Assembly (NCBI GenBank): GCA_036260665.1
Contig: DATAMF010000373.1
Span: 1 to 13,980, forward strand
Reading direction: 5' to 3'
From: DATAMF01 sp036260665
GTDB taxonomy: Bacteria; Chloroflexota; Anaerolineae; Aggregatilineales; Aggregatilineaceae
Length of the DNA stretch: 13,980 nucleotides
Both the position numbers and the translations under genes were made by a program. The notes beneath the pieces were generated by a model. It saw only the letters and a program-made list of their open reading frames with translations, was not told the origin of the DNA and made no database searches. Below, in pieces: positions 1 through 6,099 of this stretch (positions are counted from its first letter, which is position 1; every line of letters starts with the position of its first letter).

Positions 1-1
1 A

Positions 2-1699
2 TTTAATGGGGCGCATCTGCAATTGGCGCGGCTGTTTGTGGCCCAGGTCGCGACTGCGGTACGGAATATGCAGCTTTATATGCGGCTTAACCAGGCGGAG
101 CGCCAACAAAAAACAGTCAACCGGATTTCACGCCTGATGGCCGAAGAAGCCGCGCTGGATACGGTGCTCACCTGCGTGGTCGAAGAAGCGGTCAAACTGG
201 TGGATGCCAGATTTGGCACCGTGCTGCTGCTGGACTCGGATCAGGAATTGGTGATCCGCGCGCTATATGGGCATTCCAGCCCGCCGGTTGGGTTTCATGT
301 CCGGCGGGACGTTGGGCAGGCGGGCTATGTGGCCGATACGGGCGAATTCAGCGTGGTGACCGATTACGACCATTGGGAACTGAGCAATCCTGCTATGCAG
401 AATGCACTGCCCGCGGGGTCGATTCTATATGGCGTCCCGTTGAGCTATCGGGGGCGGGTGGTTGGTGTATTGCAGGTGGTGGGAATTCAACAGCCGACAA
501 CCAACATCGATGAGATTGAAGAGATGCTGATGGCGGTGGCGTTACCGGCTTCGATTGCGATTGTCAACGCCGAACTGCATGAAATTCTGAAACAGGATCA
601 GCAGCAATTACAGGCGATACTGGATTACACCTCGGCGGCGGTGGCGGTATTTGGGCCAGATGGCAGCATTCTGTTGTTGAATCCCGAAGCGTGCCGGGTA
701 TTGGAGCGGCTGAACATTCCTGCGGCGGGTATCGAAGGCCGACGGCTGGTGGATTTGTTGGCCGAAATTCTGCCGGGCGAGGCGTTTGATCTGGCGGATA
801 TTGGCTCGGTGGTTGAGATCAACCTGGGCGAGATTGGGGAATATCTGGTGCATATTGCGCCCATCGTGCTGACCGGCGGCACCGTGTATCGTTATGTGGC
901 GGTGGGGCAGGATGTGTCGGAACTGCGGCGGCTGGATCGCATGAAGTCGGACCTGATCCACATTCTGTCGCATGATCTGCGCAATCCTTTGGGACTGGCA
1001 CGCGGGTCGATTGATCTGTTGGATGAACCGGATCTGCCCCAAGATCAGCGGGGCCAACTCAAAGAGATGATCGTGTCGAGCCTGGAACGGATGGACCAAC
1101 TGATCCGGGATGTGGTAGACCTGGAAATGGCGCAATCGCTGGGCGAGGAGACGGCGCTGCCGTATCTGCTGCCGACGACGGTGCAGAAGGTGATCAAACG
1201 CAACGAACTGAAGGCGAACCAGCAGAACGTGGAACTGGTTTACCAGGAATACAACGTGCCGCCGGACAAGTTAAAGGGGCATATCCTGCTGATCAGCCAA
1301 GCGATTGATAACCTTGTCAACAACGCGATCAAATATACGCCAGCGGGTGGACATGTCCAGGTGACGTTGGATGTTGAAGACGAATACGCGGTGATCCGGG
1401 TCGTGGATACGGGCTACGGGATTCCAGCGGAGCATCTGCCGCACCTGTTCCGGCAGTTCTACCGCGTGAATGATAAACGGACGCGGCATATCCAGGGGAC
1501 CGGGCTGGGACTCAGCCTGGTGCGGGCTATCGCGGAAGCGCACGGCGGGCGGGTGAGCGTAGAAAGCCAGGTGGATGTGGGCAGCACGTTCTCGCTGTAT
1601 CTGCCGGTGGAGTCCGCGCGACCTTCGCAGACCGGGGAGGGGCAGCTCAAGCGCTATGATCTGGCCGAACAAGTCGGCAAACGATTGGGTACCCAGTAA
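2..1699 (+). CDS. Sensor histidine kinase with GAF and PAS domains (5' truncated by window edge)
   Basis: Cytoplasmic-type sensor kinase that would autophosphorylate on histidine and pass the phosphate to a response regulator not seen here. The frame is open to the window edge; the TTG at 23 is not a credible start, because residues before and after it (HLQLARLFVAQVATAVRN) form the last helix of a GAF domain whose beginning lies upstream. Residues numbered from 23: a full second GAF about 31-185, a PAS-like domain about 195-300, HisKA with the phospho-acceptor H317 in LSHDLRNPL, and HATPase with N box DNLVNNAIKYTP (429-440), G1 box VVDTGYGI (460-467), F box about 476-481 and G2 box GTGLGLSLV (492-500). 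No membrane segment is seen in the visible part. A strong terminator follows 9 bases after the stop. The signal sensed is unknown. The family call is secure; the full domain count is not, since the 5' end is missing. Confidence 0.95.
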   Translation, partial: FNGAHLQLARLFVAQVATAVRNMQLYMRLNQAERQQKTVNRISRLMAEEAALDTVLTCVVEEAVKLVDARFGTVLLLDSDQELVIRALYGHSSPPVGFHVRRDVGQAGYVADTGEFSVVTDYDHWELSNPAMQNALPAGSILYGVPLSYRGRVVGVLQVVGIQQPTTNIDEIEEMLMAVALPASIAIVNAELHEILKQDQQQLQAILDYTSAAVAVFGPDGSILLLNPEACRVLERLNIPAAGIEGRRLVDLLAEILPGEAFDLADIGSVVEINLGEIGEYLVHIAPIVLTGGTVYRYVAVGQDVSELRRLDRMKSDLIHILSHDLRNPLGLARGSIDLLDEPDLPQDQRGQLKEMIVSSLERMDQLIRDVVDLEMAQSLGEETALPYLLPTTVQKVIKRNELKANQQNVELVYQEYNVPPDKLKGHILLISQAIDNLVNNAIKYTPAGGHVQVTLDVEDEYAVIRVVDTGYGIPAEHLPHLFRQFYRVNDKRTRHIQGTGLGLSLVRAIAEAHGGRVSVESQVDVGSTFSLYLPVESARPSQTGEGQLKRYDLAEQVGKRLGTQ

Positions 1700-1707
1700 A
1701 AGCGGCT

Positions 1708-1737
1708 AACCCCTTGAAGACCAAGGGGTTTTTTATT
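1708..1737 (+). terminator. Rho-independent terminator of the histidine kinase gene
   Basis: A perfect 9-bp stem (AACCCCTTG at 1708-1716 with CAAGGGGTT at 1722-1730) closes a 5-base loop and runs into a T-rich tract (1729-1737). It lies between two convergent genes. On the minus strand the stem is not followed at once by a U tract, so it probably serves mainly the plus-strand gene. Confidence 0.88.
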
Positions 1738-1738
1738 G

Positions 1739-2761
1739 TCAGACCAGATTGGGATCGGTCAGGCTGCGATTGGCGAGCATGGCCGCGCCGAGCAGCACCG
1801 CATGATCACCAAGTGCGGCTTCGAGGATGGGGAGGCGGTCCGGATCGACGGGGCGGAGCAGGTAGCGGTAGGTTGTTTCGCGGATGACGGGGAGCATGGC
1901 CGCGCCACAAGCTTCAATGAGGCCGCCCCCATAGACGATACATTCGGGATCGAGGGCATTCACAATGGCCGCTGTGAAGACTCCCAAATGATACGAAGCC
2001 CGCTCAATCACATCGACCACGAGTTCATCATGCGCTTCGAGGGCGGTGGCAAGCGTGCCGCTGGTGATCGATTCGTCGTCGGGGTCCATCAAATTGACGA
2101 TCATACTCTTGCGCCCGCCACGCAGTTCACCCAGGATGTCCCGCTCAATTGCGGTGCGGCTGGCGAGGGCTTCGATGCAGCCCCGCCGCCCACAACCACA
2201 GCGCGGTCCGTCGATGAGCACAACCATGTGACCGATTTCGCCCGCCGCATTGCGCGCGCCGCGCCACAAGCGGCGATTGAGAATGATGCCGCCGCCGATG
2301 CCGGTGCCGGGGAAAATGCCGACGATGGATGCATGGGTTTTGGCCGCGCCGACGCTGGCCTCGCCAAAGGTTCCCGCGTTGACATCATTTTCGACAAACA
2401 CCGGGACGTGAAGCTCATGCTGAAGACGCGGACCCAGCGCGATATTGGTCCAGTTGGGCAGATTGGGGGCAAACTCGACCACACCCGCGTTGTAGTCGGC
2501 TACGCCGGGCGCGCCAATGCCGATGGCCTGGATCATCGACATTTCGAGGTTGGCATCGGCAACGGCATCGAGCGCGGTTTTGATGATGCGGGTGATCACA
2601 TCGTCTACGCCACGTTCGGCGCGGGTTTTGCGCTTGGCGCTGCCTAGAATGTGTCCGTTTTGATCAACCACGCCTGCTAAAATTTTGGTGCCGCCCAAAT
2701 CAATACCGAGCGTCATCACAGGGGGATGATCAACGTCGGAAGTGCTCGTTTTTTTTGACAT
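1739..2761 (-). CDS. ROK family sugar kinase (glucokinase-like)
   Basis: ATP-dependent sugar kinase of the ROK family, probably phosphorylating glucose or a related hexose or N-acetyl sugar in the cytoplasm. Visible motifs: phosphate-binding DLGGTK (21-26), the catalytic-site ENDVNAG (124-130, with D126 the expected base), GTGIGGG (152-158), the GEIGH motif (174-178) and the zinc-binding run CGCGRRGCIEA, so the expected zinc ligands are H178, C188, C190 and C195. Length 340 aa is slightly above the usual 300-320 because of a polar 15-residue N-terminal extension. The ATG at 2761 is chosen because an AGGAG lies 11 bases upstream, whereas the internal ATG at codon 16 has no ribosome-binding site. 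There is no N-terminal helix-turn-helix, so this is a kinase and not a ROK repressor. It ends convergently with the histidine kinase and appears to be monocistronic. The exact substrate cannot be read from the sequence. Confidence 0.93.
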   Translation of the reverse strand: MSKKTSTSDVDHPPVMTLGIDLGGTKILAGVVDQNGHILGSAKRKTRAERGVDDVITRIIKTALDAVADANLEMSMIQAIGIGAPGVADYNAGVVEFAPNLPNWTNIALGPRLQHELHVPVFVENDVNAGTFGEASVGAAKTHASIVGIFPGTGIGGGIILNRRLWRGARNAAGEIGHMVVLIDGPRCGCGRRGCIEALASRTAIERDILGELRGGRKSMIVNLMDPDDESITSGTLATALEAHDELVVDVIERASYHLGVFTAAIVNALDPECIVYGGGLIEACGAAMLPVIRETTYRYLLRPVDPDRLPILEAALGDHAVLLGAAMLANRSLTDPNLV

Positions 2762-2820
2762 CCGTAACCGTGCTCCTGTTTTGAATCAAAAGGGGATTAA
2801 GGCTGCGCCCATATTTTCTT

Positions 2821-2867
2821 TACCCCATCCCCCCTTGCCCCTTCCCTCAGGGAAGGGGAGTCAAACC
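2821..2867. repeat. Palindromic intergenic repeat, family 1, copy A
   Basis: CCCCTTCCCT (2838-2847) and AGGGAAGGGG (2849-2858) form an almost uninterrupted palindrome, preceded by a C-rich lead. The flank 2852-2867, read on the minus strand, is GGTTTGACTCCCCTTC and is found exactly at 13830-13845, showing a true dispersed repeat and not chance low complexity. Confidence 0.7.
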
Positions 2868-2951
2868 GGAGGGACAGGATAATTATTTTCTTGGGATGGC
2901 CTAAGACATGATCATAGACGGAAGCGGCATTGTATGCAATGGCCGCCCGGA

Positions 2952-2980
2952 TTGCGTAAAGGCCGGAGTTAACTGATAAT
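2952..2980 (+). promoter_or_regulatory. Candidate sigma-70-type promoter for the 3015 gene
   Basis: TTGCGT (2952-2957) and GATAAT (2975-2980) are separated by 17 bases. The -10 matches the consensus at 5 of 6 positions, the -35 at only 3. It lies 34 bases before the start codon. A short palindrome, CATTG-TATG-CAATG (2928-2941), sits just upstream and could be an operator, but it is too short to support alone. Confidence 0.4.
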
Positions 2981-3014
2981 ACTTGCGACTAATTTAATAT
3001 AGGAGAGTTCAGGC

Positions 3015-3506
3015 ATGGCAGCATCAACGAAGTCGAAGAAAACTCCGCTATTCACCGGCTATCTCAAGCTCCAAACAAGCCGATCCCCTGAGGAATGTTT
3101 GCTGGCCCTGCGCGAAAACCAGGGGCGTCCGGGGATGTTTGGCGGAATTATCCGGGTTGTGCTGCCCCCAAACCAGCCGCTCCATTTTGAGATTGAGTAT
3201 TATCACCGGCATCAAAAGTCAGGACGCCCGACGTATGTCGCGCAGCGGCTGCAAGGTGTTTTGTATACCGAAACGGGACAAACCCATCTGGCTGCCAAGC
3301 TGTTTTTTACAAACCGGGCGTTGATGTGGGTTTGGGTGGCGCTGGCCCTCTCGATTATTCCTCTTGTGCTGGCTGTGGTGACGGGCAACGTGATGTTGTT
3401 GATGGTGCTGATCTTAACTGCGCCGTTTCTGCTGGCGATGCTGGCGGTGCTGGGGATGGATCGGTATTCGCTGCGGCGGTATGTGCGGCGGTGCATGGGA
3501 GTCTAA
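3015..3506 (+). CDS. Small membrane protein with two C-terminal transmembrane helices
   Basis: I do not recognise a named family. The 163-residue product has a basic N-terminus (MAASTKSKK), a soluble region of about 100 residues rich in beta-strand-like stretches, then two hydrophobic helices at about 102-122 and 125-147, ending in an Arg-rich cytoplasmic tail (RYSLRRYVRRC). The pattern suggests an inner-membrane protein with the hairpin in the membrane and both ends in the cytoplasm. The start is supported by AGGAG at 3001-3005, 9 bases before the ATG. A candidate promoter lies at 2952-2980. The next gene starts 77 bases downstream on the same strand, so the two could be co-transcribed. No catalytic motif is visible and no function is proposed. 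Confidence 0.8.
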   Translation: MAASTKSKKTPLFTGYLKLQTSRSPEECLLALRENQGRPGMFGGIIRVVLPPNQPLHFEIEYYHRHQKSGRPTYVAQRLQGVLYTETGQTHLAAKLFFTNRALMWVWVALALSIIPLVLAVVTGNVMLLMVLILTAPFLLAMLAVLGMDRYSLRRYVRRCMGV

Positions 3507-3583
3507 ACTTTCTGTTGCAAGAGTATGGCGCATATTGTAAGCTTGCATTTATAAAGTGTTGAGACGTGTAGAGGGGCTATTCG

Positions 3584-3928
3584 ATGACTGATAGACCAGG
3601 GCGGGTGCATGATGAAGGCACTTACCAGATGTTGTGGGATTGTAAGTTTTGTGGAACGACGAAACTGCTTGGCGTGAATCACCGGCACTGCCCGAATTGC
3701 GGCGCGGCACAAGACCCGGCATGGCGGTATTTTCCGGCTGAGGAAGATATGATCGCGCTGGAAGATCACAAGTATGTGGGGGCGGATAAAACGTGCCCGG
3801 CATGCAGTCAACCGAACAGCGCGGCGAGCGAGTACTGCACGTCCTGCGGGGCGGATCTGGCGACAGGGCAAATAGTCCAGGCACGGGGGGGGCGCGGGCG
3901 CTGGGCACGGCAGGCGCAACCGAACTGA
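3584..3928 (+). CDS. Zinc-ribbon protein, N-terminal part of a split gene
   Basis: The product starts with two CxxC-type zinc ribbons. The first is C20/C23 (CKFC) with C36/C39 (CPNC). The second is CPAC with CTSC about 17 residues further on. These probably make a cytoplasmic zinc-binding module for binding nucleic acid or protein. GAGGGG at 3571-3576, 7 bases before the ATG, fixes the start. Just after the second ribbon the frame crosses a run of eight G (3885-3892) and soon ends with an Arg-rich tail that looks out of frame. The frame one base back continues directly into a membrane protein (3886-4653), so the natural product was almost certainly one protein of about 355 residues: ribbons inside, one membrane helix, Cys-rich domain outside. 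As assembled, this part alone would encode a soluble 114-residue ribbon protein. Confidence 0.8.
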   Translation: MTDRPGRVHDEGTYQMLWDCKFCGTTKLLGVNHRHCPNCGAAQDPAWRYFPAEEDMIALEDHKYVGADKTCPACSQPNSAASEYCTSCGADLATGQIVQARGGRGRWARQAQPN

Positions 3929-4653
3929 AGCAGGATGTGGTCAAAGAGCAGTTCCAGAAAGAAATGAAACGCGTTAAGGACGAGGAACGGGCAAAACCTG
4001 TTTTTCTGGGCCTAAAGCGGACTGAGTTGATTGTGGTGGGGGTCGTGCTGTTGGTGGCGGCGCTCATCGTCGGGATTATTTTCGCGCTAACGTACAGCAA
4101 GAGTGTCAGCGGGGAAGTCAAGGCGATGGCGTGGGAGCGGGTGATCCAGATCGAGGAGAATAACCCGCAAACGGTAAGCGCGTTTAGAGATCAAAAGCCC
4201 GCCGGGGGATATAACGAGCGCAACTGCCGGAATGAAAAACGGCAGGAACGCAAACAGGTGGGAACCGAAAAACAATGCCGGGATGTGGATCAGGGCGACG
4301 GCAGTATGAAGCGCGTGTGCGACGATAAACCGGTGTATGAAAATGTGATGGTGGACGCGCGGAAGTGTGATTATACGGTGGACCGGTGGAGCAAAATCCA
4401 CGAGTATAAAGCATCGGGTGCGGCGGACATGCCTCCGGCATGGTCGGCGGAGGGCCTGAACTATTCGCTGGCTTCGGATGAGCGCAGTTCCAAGTCAGAA
4501 AAGTATACACTCGTCATTCGGGCAGATGGCGAGGATAAAAAGTGCGAGTATGAAAAACAGGCCGAGTGGGATAAGTTCAAGGTCGGAATGGCGGTAACGC
4601 TGAAAACCGGGATCACGGGAAGTCCAAAATGTGACACGGTGAAGCCGAAATAA
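3886..4653 (+). CDS. C-terminal part of the split zinc-ribbon gene: membrane helix and Cys-rich domain
   Basis: This is the downstream half of the gene begun at 3584, in the -1 frame. The open frame extends back to an ATG at 3793, but that part is the shadow of the zinc-ribbon frame and has no ribosome-binding site. I therefore give the point where the coding sequence passes into this frame. It holds a charged linker (KQDVVKEQFQKEMKRVKDEE), one strong transmembrane helix (LIVVGVVLLVAALIVGII, about 4031-4084), and a domain of about 180 residues with six cysteines (in NCRN, QCRD, VCDD, KCDY, KCEY, KCDT). Their even number suggests disulphides outside the membrane. The positive-inside rule also puts the ribbon side in the cytoplasm. 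A strong terminator follows 30 bases after the stop. Family and function are not recognised. Confidence 0.75.
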   Translation, partial: GGARALGTAGATELKQDVVKEQFQKEMKRVKDEERAKPVFLGLKRTELIVVGVVLLVAALIVGIIFALTYSKSVSGEVKAMAWERVIQIEENNPQTVSAFRDQKPAGGYNERNCRNEKRQERKQVGTEKQCRDVDQGDGSMKRVCDDKPVYENVMVDARKCDYTVDRWSKIHEYKASGAADMPPAWSAEGLNYSLASDERSSKSEKYTLVIRADGEDKKCEYEKQAEWDKFKVGMAVTLKTGITGSPKCDTVKPK

Positions 4654-4683
4654 GCGTACATTTTGGAACCAGCACGACCAACC

Positions 4684-4710
4684 ACGCCGGGGAAACCCGG
4701 TGTTTTTGTT
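4684..4710 (+). terminator. Rho-independent terminator after the zinc-ribbon/membrane gene
   Basis: An 8-bp stem (ACGCCGGG at 4684-4691 with CCCGGTGT at 4696-4703, one G-U pair) is capped by a GAAA tetraloop and followed by a T tract (4703-4710, one G). Geometry and position, 30 bases after the stop codon, are ideal. Confidence 0.88.
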
Positions 4711-4747
4711 TGGTCCGCGCACGGCTAATCATTACTTAGGGGGAAAA

Positions 4748-4775
4748 TAGGGCGCGGCAAGCCGACGCCCCTACG
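4748..4775. repeat. Palindromic intergenic repeat, family 2, copy A
   Basis: TAGGGCG (4748-4754) and CGCCCCTA (4766-4773) pair with one bulged C. Inside them CGGC (4755-4758) faces GCCG (4761-4764). The tail GCCCCTACGA (4768-4777) recurs at 9932-9941 at the end of another palindrome. Confidence 0.55.
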
Positions 4776-4877
4776 AGGAGATGTTGATCTGTGCCTCCAA
4801 AATTAGCTACTCGCGGGGCAAGCCAAAATCTGGAGAACATTTCGTTAACAGTGAGGGACACAGGCAGACAGGCAGAC

Positions 4878-5318
4878 ATGCAGACGTATATCATTTTACT
4901 GCGCGGAGTGATGCCCACCGGGAAAAATAAAGTACCGATGGCACCGCTGCGGGACGCGCTTACGGCGGCGGGATTAGTCGATGTGCGAACGTATATTCAG
5001 AGTGGAAATGTGATCGCGCGGTCTGATCGCACGGCGGCGGATGTGGAAAAGCTGGTGCATGATGAGATCGAAAAGCAGTTCGGCGGCGATATTGCCGTCG
5101 TGGCGCGGACTCCGGGACAGATGCGGCAGATATTCGAAAACCGCCCCTATCAGGAGGCGGATACGAGCAAGGTTTACTTCACAGTGCTGGGAAGTAAGCC
5201 GGATGCGGACAAGGTAGCGGCGCTGCGGCAACTGGATTTTACGCCGGATCACTTCACAGTTACGGATCAGGCGGTATATATGTGTATTGTCCGAATGGCT
5301 ATGGGCAGAGCAAGCTGA
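4878..5318 (+). CDS. DUF1697 protein, frame-disrupted near the 3' end
   Basis: The start of the product (MQTYIILLRGV), the KVPMAPLRDAL segment and the YIQSGNV motif are typical of the DUF1697 family, small cytoplasmic proteins of about 180 residues whose biochemical role is unknown. The ATG at 4878 matches the family N-terminus. The frame is open back to a GTG at 4791 with AGGAG 10 bases before it, but the extra 29 residues do not look like family sequence. Near 5280-5290 the frame is lost: this frame stops at 5318, while the family C-terminus continues at once in the -1 frame to 5413. The ATG sits in the third of three tandem 8-base units (CAGGCAGA, CAGGCAGA, CATGCAGA at 4861-4884), and its own ribosome-binding site is weak. 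It follows a terminator, so it should have its own promoter, which I could not identify. Confidence 0.75.
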   Translation: MQTYIILLRGVMPTGKNKVPMAPLRDALTAAGLVDVRTYIQSGNVIARSDRTAADVEKLVHDEIEKQFGGDIAVVARTPGQMRQIFENRPYQEADTSKVYFTVLGSKPDADKVAALRQLDFTPDHFTVTDQAVYMCIVRMAMGRAS

Positions 5319-5413
5319 ACAATAATTTCCTGGAGAAGAAGCTGGGGGTGGTGGCGACGACGCGGAACACCAATACGATGACCAAGCTGCTGGCGTTGGC
5401 AGAGGCGCTGTGA
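5285..5413 (+). pseudogene. Out-of-frame 3' end of the DUF1697 gene
   Basis: Read from 5285 this gives YCPNGYGQSKLNNNFLEKKL, followed by a TTRNTNTMTKL segment, then a TGA at 5411-5413. This is the expected DUF1697 C-terminus (PNGxGxSKL and TTRNxNT motifs). It lies in the -1 frame relative to the upstream part. Either one base is missing near 5283 or the TG pair at 5281-5284 is duplicated; removing one TG restores the smooth join VYMYCPNG. Confidence 0.8.
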
Positions 5414-5487
5414 TGCGACATTAAGCGGCGGCACACGGTATAGTGTGTGAAGAGTTGTTAAAAACTGTATATAGTACGGTGCGACGA

Positions 5488-5517
5488 TTGTTTTCGCGTG
5501 GTGGAGTGTGGCATAAT
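5488..5517 (+). promoter_or_regulatory. Candidate promoter of the sigma factor gene (possibly leaderless)
   Basis: TTGTTT (5488-5493) and CATAAT (5512-5517) are 18 bases apart; the -10 matches 5 of 6 consensus bases. Transcription would begin about 7 bases after the -10, at or next to the ATG at 5524. No Shine-Dalgarno sequence lies at a usable distance from that ATG, which fits a leaderless message. Confidence 0.35.
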
Positions 5518-5523
5518 AAAGAT

Positions 5524-6099
5524 ATGCTCAACAAAGAAGAAACACGCCTGATCAATCGTGCGTGCCGAGGCGACCGGGACGCGATAGCTGCACTCTACCA
5601 GCAGCATGTGCAATTGATCTATCGCTATATCAGTTACCGGGTACCCGATTCCGCCGTAGCAGAAGACCTGACGGCGGAAGTCTTTTTACGCATGGTGGAA
5701 AGCCTGCCCCGGTATGAACAGAACGGCGCACCGTTTGAAGCGTGGCTGTACCGGATCGCGATGGCGCGAGTGGCGGATTATTACCGGGAACGCACCCGCC
5801 GACCCCAAGAAGCGCTGTCGGAAAGCGAACCGGATCGCGAATTATCCCCCGAAGGCACGCTGCAAGTGAATGAAGAGGCAGCCGAGATTCGGGCGGCACT
5901 GTACCAGTTGAGCGAAGAACATCAGGATATTTTGGTGCTCCGGTTTGTGGAGCGTAAAAGTCACAGTGAAGTGGCGAGTATGTTGGGAAAATCCGTGACA
6001 GCGGTCAAAAGCGCACAGCATCGCGCCTTGGCCCATTTAGCGGAATTGATGGGGTCGAACGGGAAGATCAGACACTATTTGCGAGGACGCGATGAATAG
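5524..6099 (+). CDS. ECF-type RNA polymerase sigma factor
   Basis: A 191-residue extracytoplasmic-function sigma factor that would direct RNA polymerase to a stress or envelope regulon. From the ATG at 5524, region 2 covers about 21-92 (LYQQHVQLIYRYISYRV, then the AEDLTAEVFLRM helix and FEAWLYRIAMARVADYYRER). A 30-residue acidic linker follows. Region 4 covers about 122-174 (LSEEHQDILVLRFVE and the recognition helix SEVASMLGKSVTAVKSAQHRA). The open frame reaches back to 5443, but the extra residues are not sigma-like, so 5524 is preferred. The stop overlaps the start of the next gene by 8 bases (ATGAATAG), so the two are translationally coupled, as expected for a sigma factor and its membrane-bound regulator. 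It has no anti-sigma zinc motif of its own. Confidence 0.92.
   Translation: MLNKEETRLINRACRGDRDAIAALYQQHVQLIYRYISYRVPDSAVAEDLTAEVFLRMVESLPRYEQNGAPFEAWLYRIAMARVADYYRERTRRPQEALSESEPDRELSPEGTLQVNEEAAEIRAALYQLSEEHQDILVLRFVERKSHSEVASMLGKSVTAVKSAQHRALAHLAELMGSNGKIRHYLRGRDE

Noticed and set aside
1736..2647. 303-codon plus-strand open frame opposite the ROK kinase
   Set aside because: It is the mirror of the ROK coding strand, has composition-driven residues (His, Gly, Ala, Asp) and no motif. The minus-strand gene carries all ROK signatures.
3885..3892. Programmed -1 frameshifting as the main explanation for the zinc-ribbon split
   Set aside because: No clear stimulatory stem-loop or upstream Shine-Dalgarno spacing was recognised, and queG shows a similar lesion at another G run. 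Sequencing error is simpler. Kept only as an alternative.
4791..4877. GTG start of the DUF1697 gene at 4791
   Set aside because: It has AGGAG at 10 bases, but the 29 extra residues do not fit the family, whose N-terminus matches MQTYIILLRGV. Not fully excluded.
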